Assembly (NCBI GenBank): GCA_024401225.1
Contig: JAKSLM010000007.1
Coordinates: forward strand, 25,331 to 89,330
Reading direction: 5' to 3'
Length of the DNA: 64,000 nucleotides
DNA from: Bacteroidaceae bacterium
GTDB taxonomy: Bacteria; Bacteroidota; Bacteroidia; Bacteroidales; Bacteroidaceae
The position numbers were made by a program, and so were the translations under genes. This document shows, one piece after another, positions 51,988 through 58,915 of this stretch (within the stretch, counting starts at the first letter, position 1; the number at the start of each line of letters is the position of its first letter). Below the pieces are notes generated by a model, which saw only the letters and a list, made by a program, of their open reading frames with translations, had not been told where the DNA came from and did no database searches.

Positions 51988-53172
51988 TTATTTAACCTTT
52001 AACAAATGCTTCGCAAACAACTTTAATACTTCAACATTTACAGCATTACCGAATTGTTTGTATGCTTGTGCTTGTTTGACATCTGGCTGGAAGTTCTCTG
52101 GAAAACTCTGCAATCTTGCACATTCTCTTGGAGTAAGGAAACGTCTACGAGATCCCACGATTGAAGTTTGAACAATGGCAACAAGTGCAGGGAAGTATGA
52201 GTTGACCTTCACCCGAATACCAGAAGGACGCAACTGAAATATCTGATTCCATATATCAGGATGCGATGTTTGTCCTGCCTGCCATTCCAGCTTTGCCTTA
52301 GCACCAAAAAATAGAGGATTCTGTTGTGCTCGTATCAACCATCTGTCTATAAATTCTCGGTTGTTCAAATACAACTCATTATTCTTCATGATGAAGTTTT
52401 GCTTCCATGTTGGATATTGAGTCAAATCTTCGTTAGGGTCGAGGTCACAAAGACGATCTGACCAGATGGGGAACCCAGGAAGCCTAACAACTTGTATATT
52501 CTGAAGGAACTCATTCCATAAATCTATGAGATTCTCCATACCAGCAGAAATACGATATTCTTCAATGTTAGGAATCTCGTTATCATCCTGAAGAATATTG
52601 TCTATCGAACAAATAGGAAGTTTTTTCTTATTGAATTCAAAAGGACTTATTTCACCTATATCTTTGCGAACACACATAATGTAAACCCTCTCACGATGCT
52701 GAGGCACACCAATATAATGAGGACTGAAAATAACTGGTTCAGGAAGAAGATTGTAACCAAGTTCTTCCAATTTATCATGGATTACTCTCCAAGTATTTCC
52801 ATGATCGTGGCTGGCGAGGTTGCGTACATTTTCAAGAAGCGCATACTTTGGTTTGTGGTAGTCAATGATACGACAGATATCAAAGAAGAGGGTTCCCTTT
52901 GTTTCATCTTCAAAACCTAATCTTTTGCCAGCCTTTGAGAAAGCCTGACAGGGAAATCCTCCACATAAGACATCATGTTCTGGAATATCTTTTGCATCAA
53001 CCTTTGTAATATCCCCAATAGGGGCAATACCATAATTCGCTTGATAAGTTTTGCGGCAGTCAGCATCAATGTCGCTAGCGAAAACGCATTCACCACCTAG
53101 TGCTTCCATCGCTTGATGGAACCCACCAATACCAGCAAACAAATCAATAAACGTGAACCACTTTTCCTTCAC
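51988..53172 (-). CDS. DNA (cytosine-5) methyltransferase
   Basis: 394 residues starting at a GTG (53172), which gives the family start FIDLFAGIGGFHQAM. It shows motif I, motif IV GGFPCQAFSKAG (catalytic Cys75), motif VI ENV (114-116), motif VIII (QHRERVYIM), a target-recognition region around 200-330 and motif X (KQFGNAVNVEV). It protects host DNA from the LlaJI-like nuclease encoded downstream. A perfect hairpin lies just before the start and may control it. It is probably the first gene of the operon. Confidence 0.94.
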   Translation of the reverse strand: MKEKWFTFIDLFAGIGGFHQAMEALGGECVFASDIDADCRKTYQANYGIAPIGDITKVDAKDIPEHDVLCGGFPCQAFSKAGKRLGFEDETKGTLFFDICRIIDYHKPKYALLENVRNLASHDHGNTWRVIHDKLEELGYNLLPEPVIFSPHYIGVPQHRERVYIMCVRKDIGEISPFEFNKKKLPICSIDNILQDDNEIPNIEEYRISAGMENLIDLWNEFLQNIQVVRLPGFPIWSDRLCDLDPNEDLTQYPTWKQNFIMKNNELYLNNREFIDRWLIRAQQNPLFFGAKAKLEWQAGQTSHPDIWNQIFQLRPSGIRVKVNSYFPALVAIVQTSIVGSRRRFLTPRECARLQSFPENFQPDVKQAQAYKQFGNAVNVEVLKLFAKHLLKVK

Positions 53173-53174
53173 TT

Positions 53175-53196
53175 CGCTTTATCGTTTAATAAAGCG
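53175..53196 (-). promoter_or_regulatory. Palindrome directly before the methyltransferase start
   Basis: CGCTTTAT-N6-ATAAAGCG is a perfect 8-bp inverted repeat ending 2 bp upstream of the GTG. It overlaps the ribosome-binding region, so a bound protein or mRNA hairpin there would block translation. Autoregulation by the methyltransferase is possible but unproven. Confidence 0.55.
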
Positions 53197-53214
53197 TGGA
53201 GGCTAAAACACAAA

Positions 53215-53357
53215 AACTGCGTTGGCTCTGGACAAGCCTTCTTGGAGTTCATGCAATAGCCATCCACGCTGTGATTAATAATTCTTTTCACAACGGGACA
53301 GCGATGCATCAAACTTCTCCAAGAATTCTATGTTAGATTGTCCAGATCTGCGCAGTT
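53215..53357. ncRNA. Candidate structured RNA (long interrupted hairpin)
   Basis: Successive perfect helices nest around one axis: 53215-53221 with 53351-53357 (7 bp), 53228-53235 with 53338-53345 (8 bp), 53239-53247 with 53317-53325 (9 bp), 53251-53255 with 53305-53309 (5 bp) and 53267-53272 with 53298-53303 (6 bp). Internal loops are irregular. This is far more pairing than expected by chance in non-coding DNA. Strand and identity are unknown. No reverse transcriptase is nearby, so a retron is not supported. Confidence 0.5.
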
Positions 53358-53746
53358 AGAGAATGATGTCTTACTCTCTGTCGAGTACTTGCTACCTATA
53401 GGGATAGCGGCCTTATTTTATCTTATATATTCTTGAAACCTGAAGTTCCCTCGTATGGGCATGATTGGTTAGACCCCAACTATAGTTGCTGGTGTCCTCC
53501 GATGCCTTGCTCCATGTCTGGAGTGGAACTCTTACGTTTTCGATGCTTTTGGGCATTCAATGAATAACTTGTTGTCCGTCAATACCCAAATCCGGACATG
53601 GTTTGTATGATTCTCTCAACGATACAAACAAAAAAAGCGCAGGTATTGCATCGTAGCTCGTCCATGATTCGAGGCCCTGAGAATTGCCTTAGCTATTGAC
53701 GAGTAGATACAGATACCCACGCTGGAGTTGATATTATAGCATACCC
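53358..53746. other. Non-coding stretch with further hairpins
   Basis: No open frame of note. Several inverted repeats occur: TTTGGG..AATACCCAAA with nested TGTCCG/CGGACA (about 53549-53597), GTTTGTAT/ATACAAAC (about 53601-53628), CTCCA-TGTC-TGGAG (about 53511-53524) and CTCGTC/GACGAG (about 53658-53703). It may belong to the same structured transcript as 53215-53357. Confidence 0.4.
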
Positions 53747-53962
53747 CTAAAGTGTGCCATGAGGGTACAATGCACCCTCGGACACACTACGGGACTTGTC
53801 TATGCAACTCACCCGTGGCATCCTCTCCACAATGTCCTTGATAGCTAAATTCTGGAGTTTCTCAGGTTCCGAATCATCAAGTGACAAAGCGTTGATGACG
53901 CCTTTAATGTATGTAGCACCTGAACTTCGTACGATACGCTTCGCTACGATACGGGCTTTGCC
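53747..53962 (-). pseudogene. Protein-like remnant without start codon
   Basis: A 71-codon open stretch bounded by TAG stops reads GKARIVAKRIVRSSGATYI then KGVINALSLDDSEPEKLQ and NLAIKDIVERMPRVSC, with normal protein composition. There is no ATG/GTG start at its beginning. It lies between dinD and the methyltransferase on their strand. Probably the decayed end of a gene; family not recognised. Confidence 0.45.
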
Positions 53963-54103
53963 CTACAATAACGATAACAGTCGCTTCGAAGACAGGATTT
54001 TTTGAGCACTCGCTTGCACTCGAATTTTGACTTTCGTCTTACTCAATCAGTTTCTCGCCATGATGAGCATCGGGCGTGTATATCATGCGGATGTTACTCC
54101 GTG

Positions 54104-54973
54104 TTATGGTTCGTTCTTAGGTAACTTTGGTGTTACCTTTTCGAGTTTCTTATCAGCAGATGCTACTCTGCGCTCCAGTTTTTTGATATCTTCGGCAGCT
54201 GGGAGGTTTTCAGGACGTATGCCTCGCTGAGTCAACATATCACGAACACTCACGTTGTTCTGAACGTGTTCGCGAGTTATGGAAGGCTCACCTCGAAGGT
54301 CTTTTTGCTCCACATTATAATTGGTCATTTCTGTAGCGAGATTCTTCGCTGCAATGGTAAGAGTCGGCAGAAAATCAGCAAGAGGGCGTGTGGATTTTAT
54401 TCCAAGGCGTTGTTTCATATCCTCTGTAGTGTGCCCACCGAAGAGGGCAGTGTCTCCTTTGGAACGGATACGAGCATAGCCTCGGTCATCAACCCCACGT
54501 TCAAAGATATTGCGTGAGAGCTGCTTTTCAGACGAGCGTAAACGGTCGCGAGTCTCCAAGCGCGCAAGGTCGTTGAGGCGTTCTTCTATAATTTCCAACT
54601 TACGTGTCTGGACTGCAAAATAACTCTGGGCAAAAGCAATCTCAGGCTTCTTTGGATCACCATTCTGGGCAATCAAATAGCAAGCATAGCGAGTGAGCAT
54701 GTAGTCCTGAATTTCACGTTGTGCACCCTTTGCTAATGATATCATTTTCGTGACCTCACGAAAATGATCATCAACACTAACATTCAATGACTTACAAGAA
54801 TCAACCGCTCTACCTATAGCTGTCTGAAAATTCTCCCAACGTGTATAACCAAGAACTGATTGCAGGTCGCGGGCAAACCACACCTCAACCTGCTCGTTAC
54901 CATCATCACCCGTGATGTAGGTAGCAATAGTATCAAACGATTCCTTGTATGTTATTATGCTTTGCCTATCCAT
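54104..54973 (-). CDS. dinD: DinD-like DNA-damage-inducible protein
   Basis: 289 residues. The Bro-N-like N-terminal half contains VEVWFARDLQSVLGYTRWENF. The DinD-typical middle reads IQDYMLTRYACYLIAQNGDP, KPEIAFAQSYFAVQTRKLE and FERGVDDRGYARIRSKGD, and the C-terminal tail is charged (KKLERRVASADKKLEKV). E. coli DinD antagonises RecA filaments and is SOS-induced. In Bacteroidetes homologues often occur beside restriction or mobile genes, as here. A possible -7 box TATATTTG lies on the minus strand at 55064-55057. No SOS box was recognised. Confidence 0.88.
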   Translation of the reverse strand: MDRQSIITYKESFDTIATYITGDDGNEQVEVWFARDLQSVLGYTRWENFQTAIGRAVDSCKSLNVSVDDHFREVTKMISLAKGAQREIQDYMLTRYACYLIAQNGDPKKPEIAFAQSYFAVQTRKLEIIEERLNDLARLETRDRLRSSEKQLSRNIFERGVDDRGYARIRSKGDTALFGGHTTEDMKQRLGIKSTRPLADFLPTLTIAAKNLATEMTNYNVEQKDLRGEPSITREHVQNNVSVRDMLTQRGIRPENLPAAEDIKKLERRVASADKKLEKVTPKLPKNEP

Positions 54974-55210
54974 ATACGAAACCTACAATTATCTATCGAT
55001 TCATTTTTTATTTGCCATTAGTACGCCACATGCATGCTTTCGCATACAATCTCGTGCAAATATACAAAGATTTTGGGAGAAAACAGGCAGGAATGATCGG
55101 ATTTCTTTATTCAGCACCCAATATTTAGGTAAAATAGGGGCGTAAGAAGCTTGGAAATGACAAAAAGGGCATAAGAAGAATGAGGACAACCGACTCTTCT
55201 TGGTGCCACA

Positions 55211-55276
55211 ACTCCTTGCAAGGAAACAGCCAAGTCCTTGCAAGGAGTTGTGTGTTTCCTTGCAAGGAGTTAGCCA
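55211..55276 (+). repeat. Three 22-bp repeats with palindrome CCTTGCAAGG (second array)
   Basis: Palindromes start at 55214, 55236 and 55258, again exactly 22 bp apart. Read on the minus strand, the unit order and flanks (AACTCCTTGCAAGGACTT and CTGTTTCC) match 9575-9602, so this array is inverted relative to the first. Confidence 0.9.
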
Positions 55277-55343
55277 TGTTCTTACTATGTGTCAAGAGTG
55301 GATGAGCAAAGGGGAGACGATGATTGTTTACGGAAGAGGGAAC

Positions 55344-55409
55344 AAGATAGTATATGTTATTGGATAAGATATGCTATCCAATGAAATAAGATAGTATATC
55401 TTGTTGCAA
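55344..55409 (+). repeat. Three 22-bp repeats of the AAGATA-N3-TATCTT family (second array)
   Basis: Units start at 55344 (AAGATAGTATATGTT), 55366 (AAGATATGCTATCCA) and 55388 (AAGATAGTATATCTT), with a 22-bp period and 7-base variable tails. The family is shared with 15456-15521. Confidence 0.88.
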
Positions 55410-55472
55410 ATGGAGAGTAACGTTGCGGCAGGGTTCTTATAGCTGGTTGGTATGTTGTGTGGATGGCGACTC

Positions 55473-55760
55473 TGCTGCTTTACATGCGAAAATACCATTT
55501 TTAATATACATTAAATACATGGTATGCATAATCACTTGTATACCAACAACTACACTATGTATATAAGTATGTACATAGGCATTTTGCTATATACACGAAA
55601 CTACATGGTATCGTTTGGTGCCATGTAGTTTTGTGTATATAGATATTTCACAAACTACATAATTTTATACATTCTTAAACGCTTGAATATTCGCTTGTTA
55701 AAGTATTCATGTATTTTATGTATATTAAAATCACATATTTTCGCATGATATATTTAGTAG
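55473..55760 (+). repeat. AT-rich TATA-repeat element, second copy
   Basis: Starts TTTACATGCGAAAATACC and ends near CGCATGATATATT. In between are TATACA/GTATATA words and a CTACATGGTATCG...TGGTGCCATGTAG inverted repeat (about 55592-55629). It parallels 9217-9440 in landmarks and orientation. No coding potential seen. Confidence 0.6.
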
Positions 55761-55830
55761 TATCGGAAATATAAACAAAATGCTTGCGATTGGCTGTTTA
55801 TAAATTTAAGAAAGGTGTATTAAAAATTAA

Positions 55831-55875
55831 AAGTGAAGAGTGCTATCGTCTTGCGGACGATAGCACTCTTCACTT
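55831..55875 (-). terminator. Terminator downstream of tmRNA
   Basis: A perfect 20-bp stem with loop TTGCG (55831-55850 pairs with 55856-55875), followed on the minus strand by a T-rich stretch. Near-copy of the gldH terminator at 32691-32727. Confidence 0.85.
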
Positions 55876-55878
55876 TAG

Positions 55879-56276
55879 TGGAGCTGGAGGGGATTGAACC
55901 CTCGTCCAAACGAGGAAGCCATACGCTTTCTACATGCTTATCTTGGCCTTCGGTTTTCGTATGCCAGCCAGAACCCAAGCCATCCACTGACATCTTAGCC
56001 TCTAAAGTTTCATCCTACCCGCGAGGCGGAGGCAGGACTATTCCCGAATTTGCTGCACCGCTGATCTGGACGCTTCGGAACAACAGCTTCCAGGGCGATG
56101 TCTCGTTCCCTCGCCTAGCAAGGGAATAAAGCAATCCTACTGAACTTCAGATTAAGCAGCGAGAGCGTAAGAAGTTTCGCCAATTAATTTTTTGACAGAC
56201 TGAGATTATAGTGAGGGTCAGCGACTCACTGCATGCTTACGTACCACATCACACGCTGTCAAATCCAGTCAGCCCC
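55879..56276 (-). ncRNA. ssrA: Transfer-messenger RNA (tmRNA)
   Basis: The minus strand begins GGGGCTGACTGGATTTGACA and ends with a T-loop/acceptor segment (GTTCAATCCCCTCCAGCTCC). The 7-bp acceptor stem GGGGCTG/CAGCTCC closes the molecule. The CCA is not encoded. The tag frame near 56195-56152 ends GETSYALAA then TAA, the Bacteroidetes pattern. tmRNA frees stalled ribosomes and tags the product for degradation. A -7 box TACCTTTG lies at 56310-56303 on the minus strand, leaving a short 5' leader. Confidence 0.96.
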
Positions 56277-56403
56277 CTGACTTGTGTATGGTTTCGTGGG
56301 TGCAAAGGTAATTAATAATTAGGAATTAGGAATTAGGATTTGTGAACATTTTCACGATAGCAAATGAATATTTAAGGTTTATTTGAAGTTTTAAGCCAAT
56401 TTA

Positions 56404-56435
56404 TTTGACTTTTCAATCGATAAGCACTATCTTTG
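56404..56435 (+). promoter_or_regulatory. Canonical promoter of the metallopeptidase gene
   Basis: -33 TTTG (56404-56407) and -7 TATCTTTG (56428-56435) are separated by 20 bp. The ATG follows at 56479. Confidence 0.75.
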
Positions 56436-56478
56436 TAGACGAAAATCATCTAATAACACTAAAAAAAGAAGAATACTT

Positions 56479-57348
56479 ATGAAACTAGACGGAAGACGTG
56501 AAAGTTCCAATGTGGACGACCGTCGTGGCCAGCGCATGAGCGGCGGCATGATGGGTGGTCTGGGTATTGGCGGTATCATCATCGCTGCCATCCTGGCATG
56601 GATCACAGGAGGCAATCCACTCGATGTATTGCAGAATGTAGACATGACGGCTGTGACTCAGCAGGGCTCAGCAGAGGAATACAAGCCTACTGCCGAGGAG
56701 GAAGCGCTGGCTCACTTCTCGAAGCAGATCCTTGCCAGCACGGAGGATGTATGGAATGAGGAGTTCAGGAAGATGGGACGCACATACGAGGCTCCTACGC
56801 TGGTGCTGTTCAGCGGACAGGTGCAGTCAGGATGCGGTGGCGCTACATCTTCATCGGGTCCGTTCTACTGCAGCGCTGACCAGTGTGTGTACATCGACCT
56901 CTCGTTCTTCTCCAACATGAAGAAGACACTGGGTGCCGGTGGCGATTTCGCCTATGCCTATGTCATCGCTCACGAGGTGGGACATCACGTGCAGTATCTG
57001 CTCGGTACTCTGGGCAGAGCTCACCAGCAGATGTCGCAGTTGAGCCAGAAGGAGTCAAACCAGATCAGCGTGCGCCTGGAGCTTCAGGCCGACTTCTATG
57101 CCGGCGTGTGGGCTCACCACGAGAACAAGATGTTCAAATCGCTTGAGGATGGCGACATTGAGGAGGCCATCAATACGGCTGCCGTGATCGGTGATGACTA
57201 CCTGCAGAAGAAGGCTCAGGGCTACACGGTGCCAGAATCGTTCAACCACGGTACGTCGGCTCAGCGCTCTAAGTGGCTGAAGCGCGGCTTCACTACCGGT
57301 TCGATGGAGGTTGGCGACACGTTCACTCCTGCCTACAGCGCGCTGTAA
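56479..57348 (+). CDS. Neutral zinc metallopeptidase, YpfJ family
   Basis: 289 residues of usual length. The N-terminus is polar with an RRGQRMSGGMMGGLGIGG segment and one transmembrane helix (GGIIIAAILAWITGG, about residues 31-45). The extracytoplasmic zinc-peptidase domain has the HEVGHH motif (His165, Glu166, His169) and a downstream LELQADFYAGVWAHH helix likely to supply the third ligand. Conserved CGGATSSSGPFYC and DLSFF flank the site. Substrate and role are unknown for the family. Confidence 0.9.
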   Translation: MKLDGRRESSNVDDRRGQRMSGGMMGGLGIGGIIIAAILAWITGGNPLDVLQNVDMTAVTQQGSAEEYKPTAEEEALAHFSKQILASTEDVWNEEFRKMGRTYEAPTLVLFSGQVQSGCGGATSSSGPFYCSADQCVYIDLSFFSNMKKTLGAGGDFAYAYVIAHEVGHHVQYLLGTLGRAHQQMSQLSQKESNQISVRLELQADFYAGVWAHHENKMFKSLEDGDIEEAINTAAVIGDDYLQKKAQGYTVPESFNHGTSAQRSKWLKRGFTTGSMEVGDTFTPAYSAL

Positions 57349-57363
57349 GAGAATAGCAAATAC

Positions 57364-57397
57364 AAAAAAAGCTGCTTCAAATTGAAGCAGCTTTTTT
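57364..57397. terminator. Bidirectional terminator
   Basis: A7 - GCTGCTTC - AAATT - GAAGCAGC - T6 forms a symmetric stem flanked by A and T runs. It separates the metallopeptidase gene (+) from the tRNA genes (-). Confidence 0.9.
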
Positions 57398-57398
57398 G

Positions 57399-57471
57399 TG
57401 GTACCACCAGGATTCGAACCGGGGACACACGGATTTTCAGTCCGATGCTCTACCAACTGAGCTATGGCACC
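57399..57471 (-). tRNA. tRNA-Phe (GAA), copy 2
   Basis: 73 nt. It has a 7-bp acceptor stem GGTGCCA/TGGTACC with a G-U pair, D-arm AGCTCAGTTGGTAGAGC, anticodon loop CTGAAAA (GAA) and T-loop GTTCGAATC. CCA is not encoded. Identical to the copy at 57499-57571. Confidence 0.96.
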
Positions 57472-57498
57472 AACGTTTTTGACAATTTCTAAAGTGAG

Positions 57499-57571
57499 TG
57501 GTACCACCAGGATTCGAACCGGGGACACACGGATTTTCAGTCCGATGCTCTACCAACTGAGCTATGGCACC
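57499..57571 (-). tRNA. tRNA-Phe (GAA), copy 1
   Basis: Same 73 nt as the copy 100 bp away. The two probably form one transcript, with this copy upstream. CCA not encoded. Confidence 0.96.
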
Positions 57572-57743
57572 GTGTCTTTCGCTGTTTGCGGGTGCAAAGG
57601 TACTACAAGTTTTTGAAATGACAAAACATTTGCCCGTTTTTTTCGCTTTTGCTATAAAAAGAATGTGCCGTTTCCTATAAAACGACACATTTTTCTATTC
57701 ATCAACCCTATTGGATTGTCAAAATGACAGCGGAAGGGTGGGT

Positions 57744-58211
57744 TTAGTTTTCGAACATATAAAGGAATGTAGCGATGCCATCGAGTGCTGGCTTCTTTTC
57801 GCCTTCTACCTCGAGCTTGAACTTGATTTCGACCTTTGCAGTACCGCGGAGGTTAGCGATATTGTAGAGGGAACATGAGAGGCGAACGCGCTTGCCTACT
57901 ACCACTGGGATGCCGAACTTCATCTTATCCATGCCGTAGTTGACGAGCATCTTGATGTTCTTTGCCTCGATGACCTGCTGATAGAGGTGTGGGAGGAGTG
58001 AAAGTGTGAGGTAGCCGTGAGCAATGGTAGAGTGGAACTGGCTCTCGGTCTTGCAACGCTCTACATCCACATGGATCCACTGGTGATCGAGTGTAGCGTC
58101 AGCAAAAAGGTTGATGCGTTCCTGAGTGATCTCAAGCCACTCTGACTGTCCTAATTCCTTGCCAAGATATGAGGCAAATTCATCGTATGAGCTTACTGTA
58201 ATCTGTGCCAT
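57744..58211 (-). CDS. MaoC-like (R)-specific enoyl-CoA hydratase family protein
   Basis: 155 residues with a single hot-dog fold. The hydratase motif is seen as FADATLDHQWIHVDVERC (Asp and His of the catalytic pair) followed by IAHGYLTLSLLPHL. Family members hydrate trans-2-enoyl-CoA or bind acyl-CoA. A specific substrate cannot be named. The promoter has a -7 box TACCTTTG (minus strand 58245-58238) and a TTTG about 22 bp upstream. Monocistronic. Confidence 0.92.
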   Translation of the reverse strand: MAQITVSSYDEFASYLGKELGQSEWLEITQERINLFADATLDHQWIHVDVERCKTESQFHSTIAHGYLTLSLLPHLYQQVIEAKNIKMLVNYGMDKMKFGIPVVVGKRVRLSCSLYNIANLRGTAKVEIKFKLEVEGEKKPALDGIATFLYMFEN

Positions 58212-58345
58212 AATGATACAAAAATCTTATTTTTGTGCAAAGGTACGGGTTTTATTTGTATTTTTAGCAAAGAAAAAAGGAGAATTTCGACACTTAGGCA
58301 CACTTTTCCCTCTTATGTGCCACTTTATAAAAGAAAATACGAAAA

Positions 58346-58389
58346 AAAGAGAGAGCACCTGCGTGAACGCTTGGTGTTCTCTCTTTTAT
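58346..58389 (-). terminator. Terminator of rplS
   Basis: On the minus strand GAGAGAACACC and GGTGCTCTCTC form the stem with one G-U pair, followed by seven T. Confidence 0.85.
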
Positions 58390-58406
58390 CTTGAAGTCGG
58401 CATGTA

Positions 58407-58775
58407 TTATGCCTTCTTGCCAGTAAGCTTCTCCTTGATACGAGCCTTCTTACCTGTGAGGTTGCGGAGGTAGTAGAGCTTAGCACGACGTACCTTACCT
58501 ACCTTGTTGACTTCAATGCTCTCGATGTTTGGAGACTCGAGTGGGAAGATACGCTCTACACCAACTGTACCAGACATCTTACGAACTGTGAAGCGCTTCT
58601 TAGTGCCATCACCAGAAATCTTGATAACTACACCGCGGTAGAGCTGGATACGCTCCTTTGAACCCTCGATGATCTTGTAAGCAACAGTGATTGTGTCACC
58701 TGCCTTGAATGCTGGGTGCTGCTTGCCTGTAGCGAAAGCCTCTTCAGCAATCTTCATTAAATCTACTTTAGCCAT
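58407..58775 (-). CDS. rplS: 50S ribosomal protein L19
   Basis: 122 residues matching L19: [79 protein letters not shown] short Lys/Gly-rich tail follows. L19 sits at the 30S-50S interface. Promoter -7 box TACCTTTG is on the minus strand at 58874-58867. The gene is transcribed alone, unlike the proteobacterial rpsP-rimM-trmD-rplS operon. Confidence 0.97.
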   Translation of the reverse strand: MAKVDLMKIAEEAFATGKQHPAFKAGDTITVAYKIIEGSKERIQLYRGVVIKISGDGTKKRFTVRKMSGTVGVERIFPLESPNIESIEVNKVGKVRRAKLYYLRNLTGKKARIKEKLTGKKA

Positions 58776-58915
58776 AAATAAAAGTATGAAATATTTTGTT
58801 TATGTAGTTACGGAAAAGCATGCCCTGAAACTCTCTTTTCAAGCAGAGGCTTTGCCAAATCGGCTGCAAAGGTAAGAAAAATTTACCATTCGCCACCTAC
58901 CATTTGCCATTTATT

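Noticed and set aside
53206-53365. 6S RNA or retron msr-msd as identity of the long hairpin
   Set aside because: No reverse transcriptase nearby and no recognisable 6S central-bubble sequence; kept only as an unnamed structured RNA candidate.
53796-54005. Plus-strand 69-codon frame between restriction operon and dinD
   Set aside because: Composition is poor and the opposite strand in this region reads better as protein; treated as non-coding on the plus strand.
55833-56129. 98-codon plus-strand frame opposite tmRNA
   Set aside because: It lies within the tmRNA gene and its terminator, both clearly recognisable on the minus strand.
57055-57688. Minus-strand frames across the tRNA-Phe genes
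   Set aside because: They are translations through tRNA sequence (for example GAIAQLVEHRTENPC), a well-known annotation artefact.
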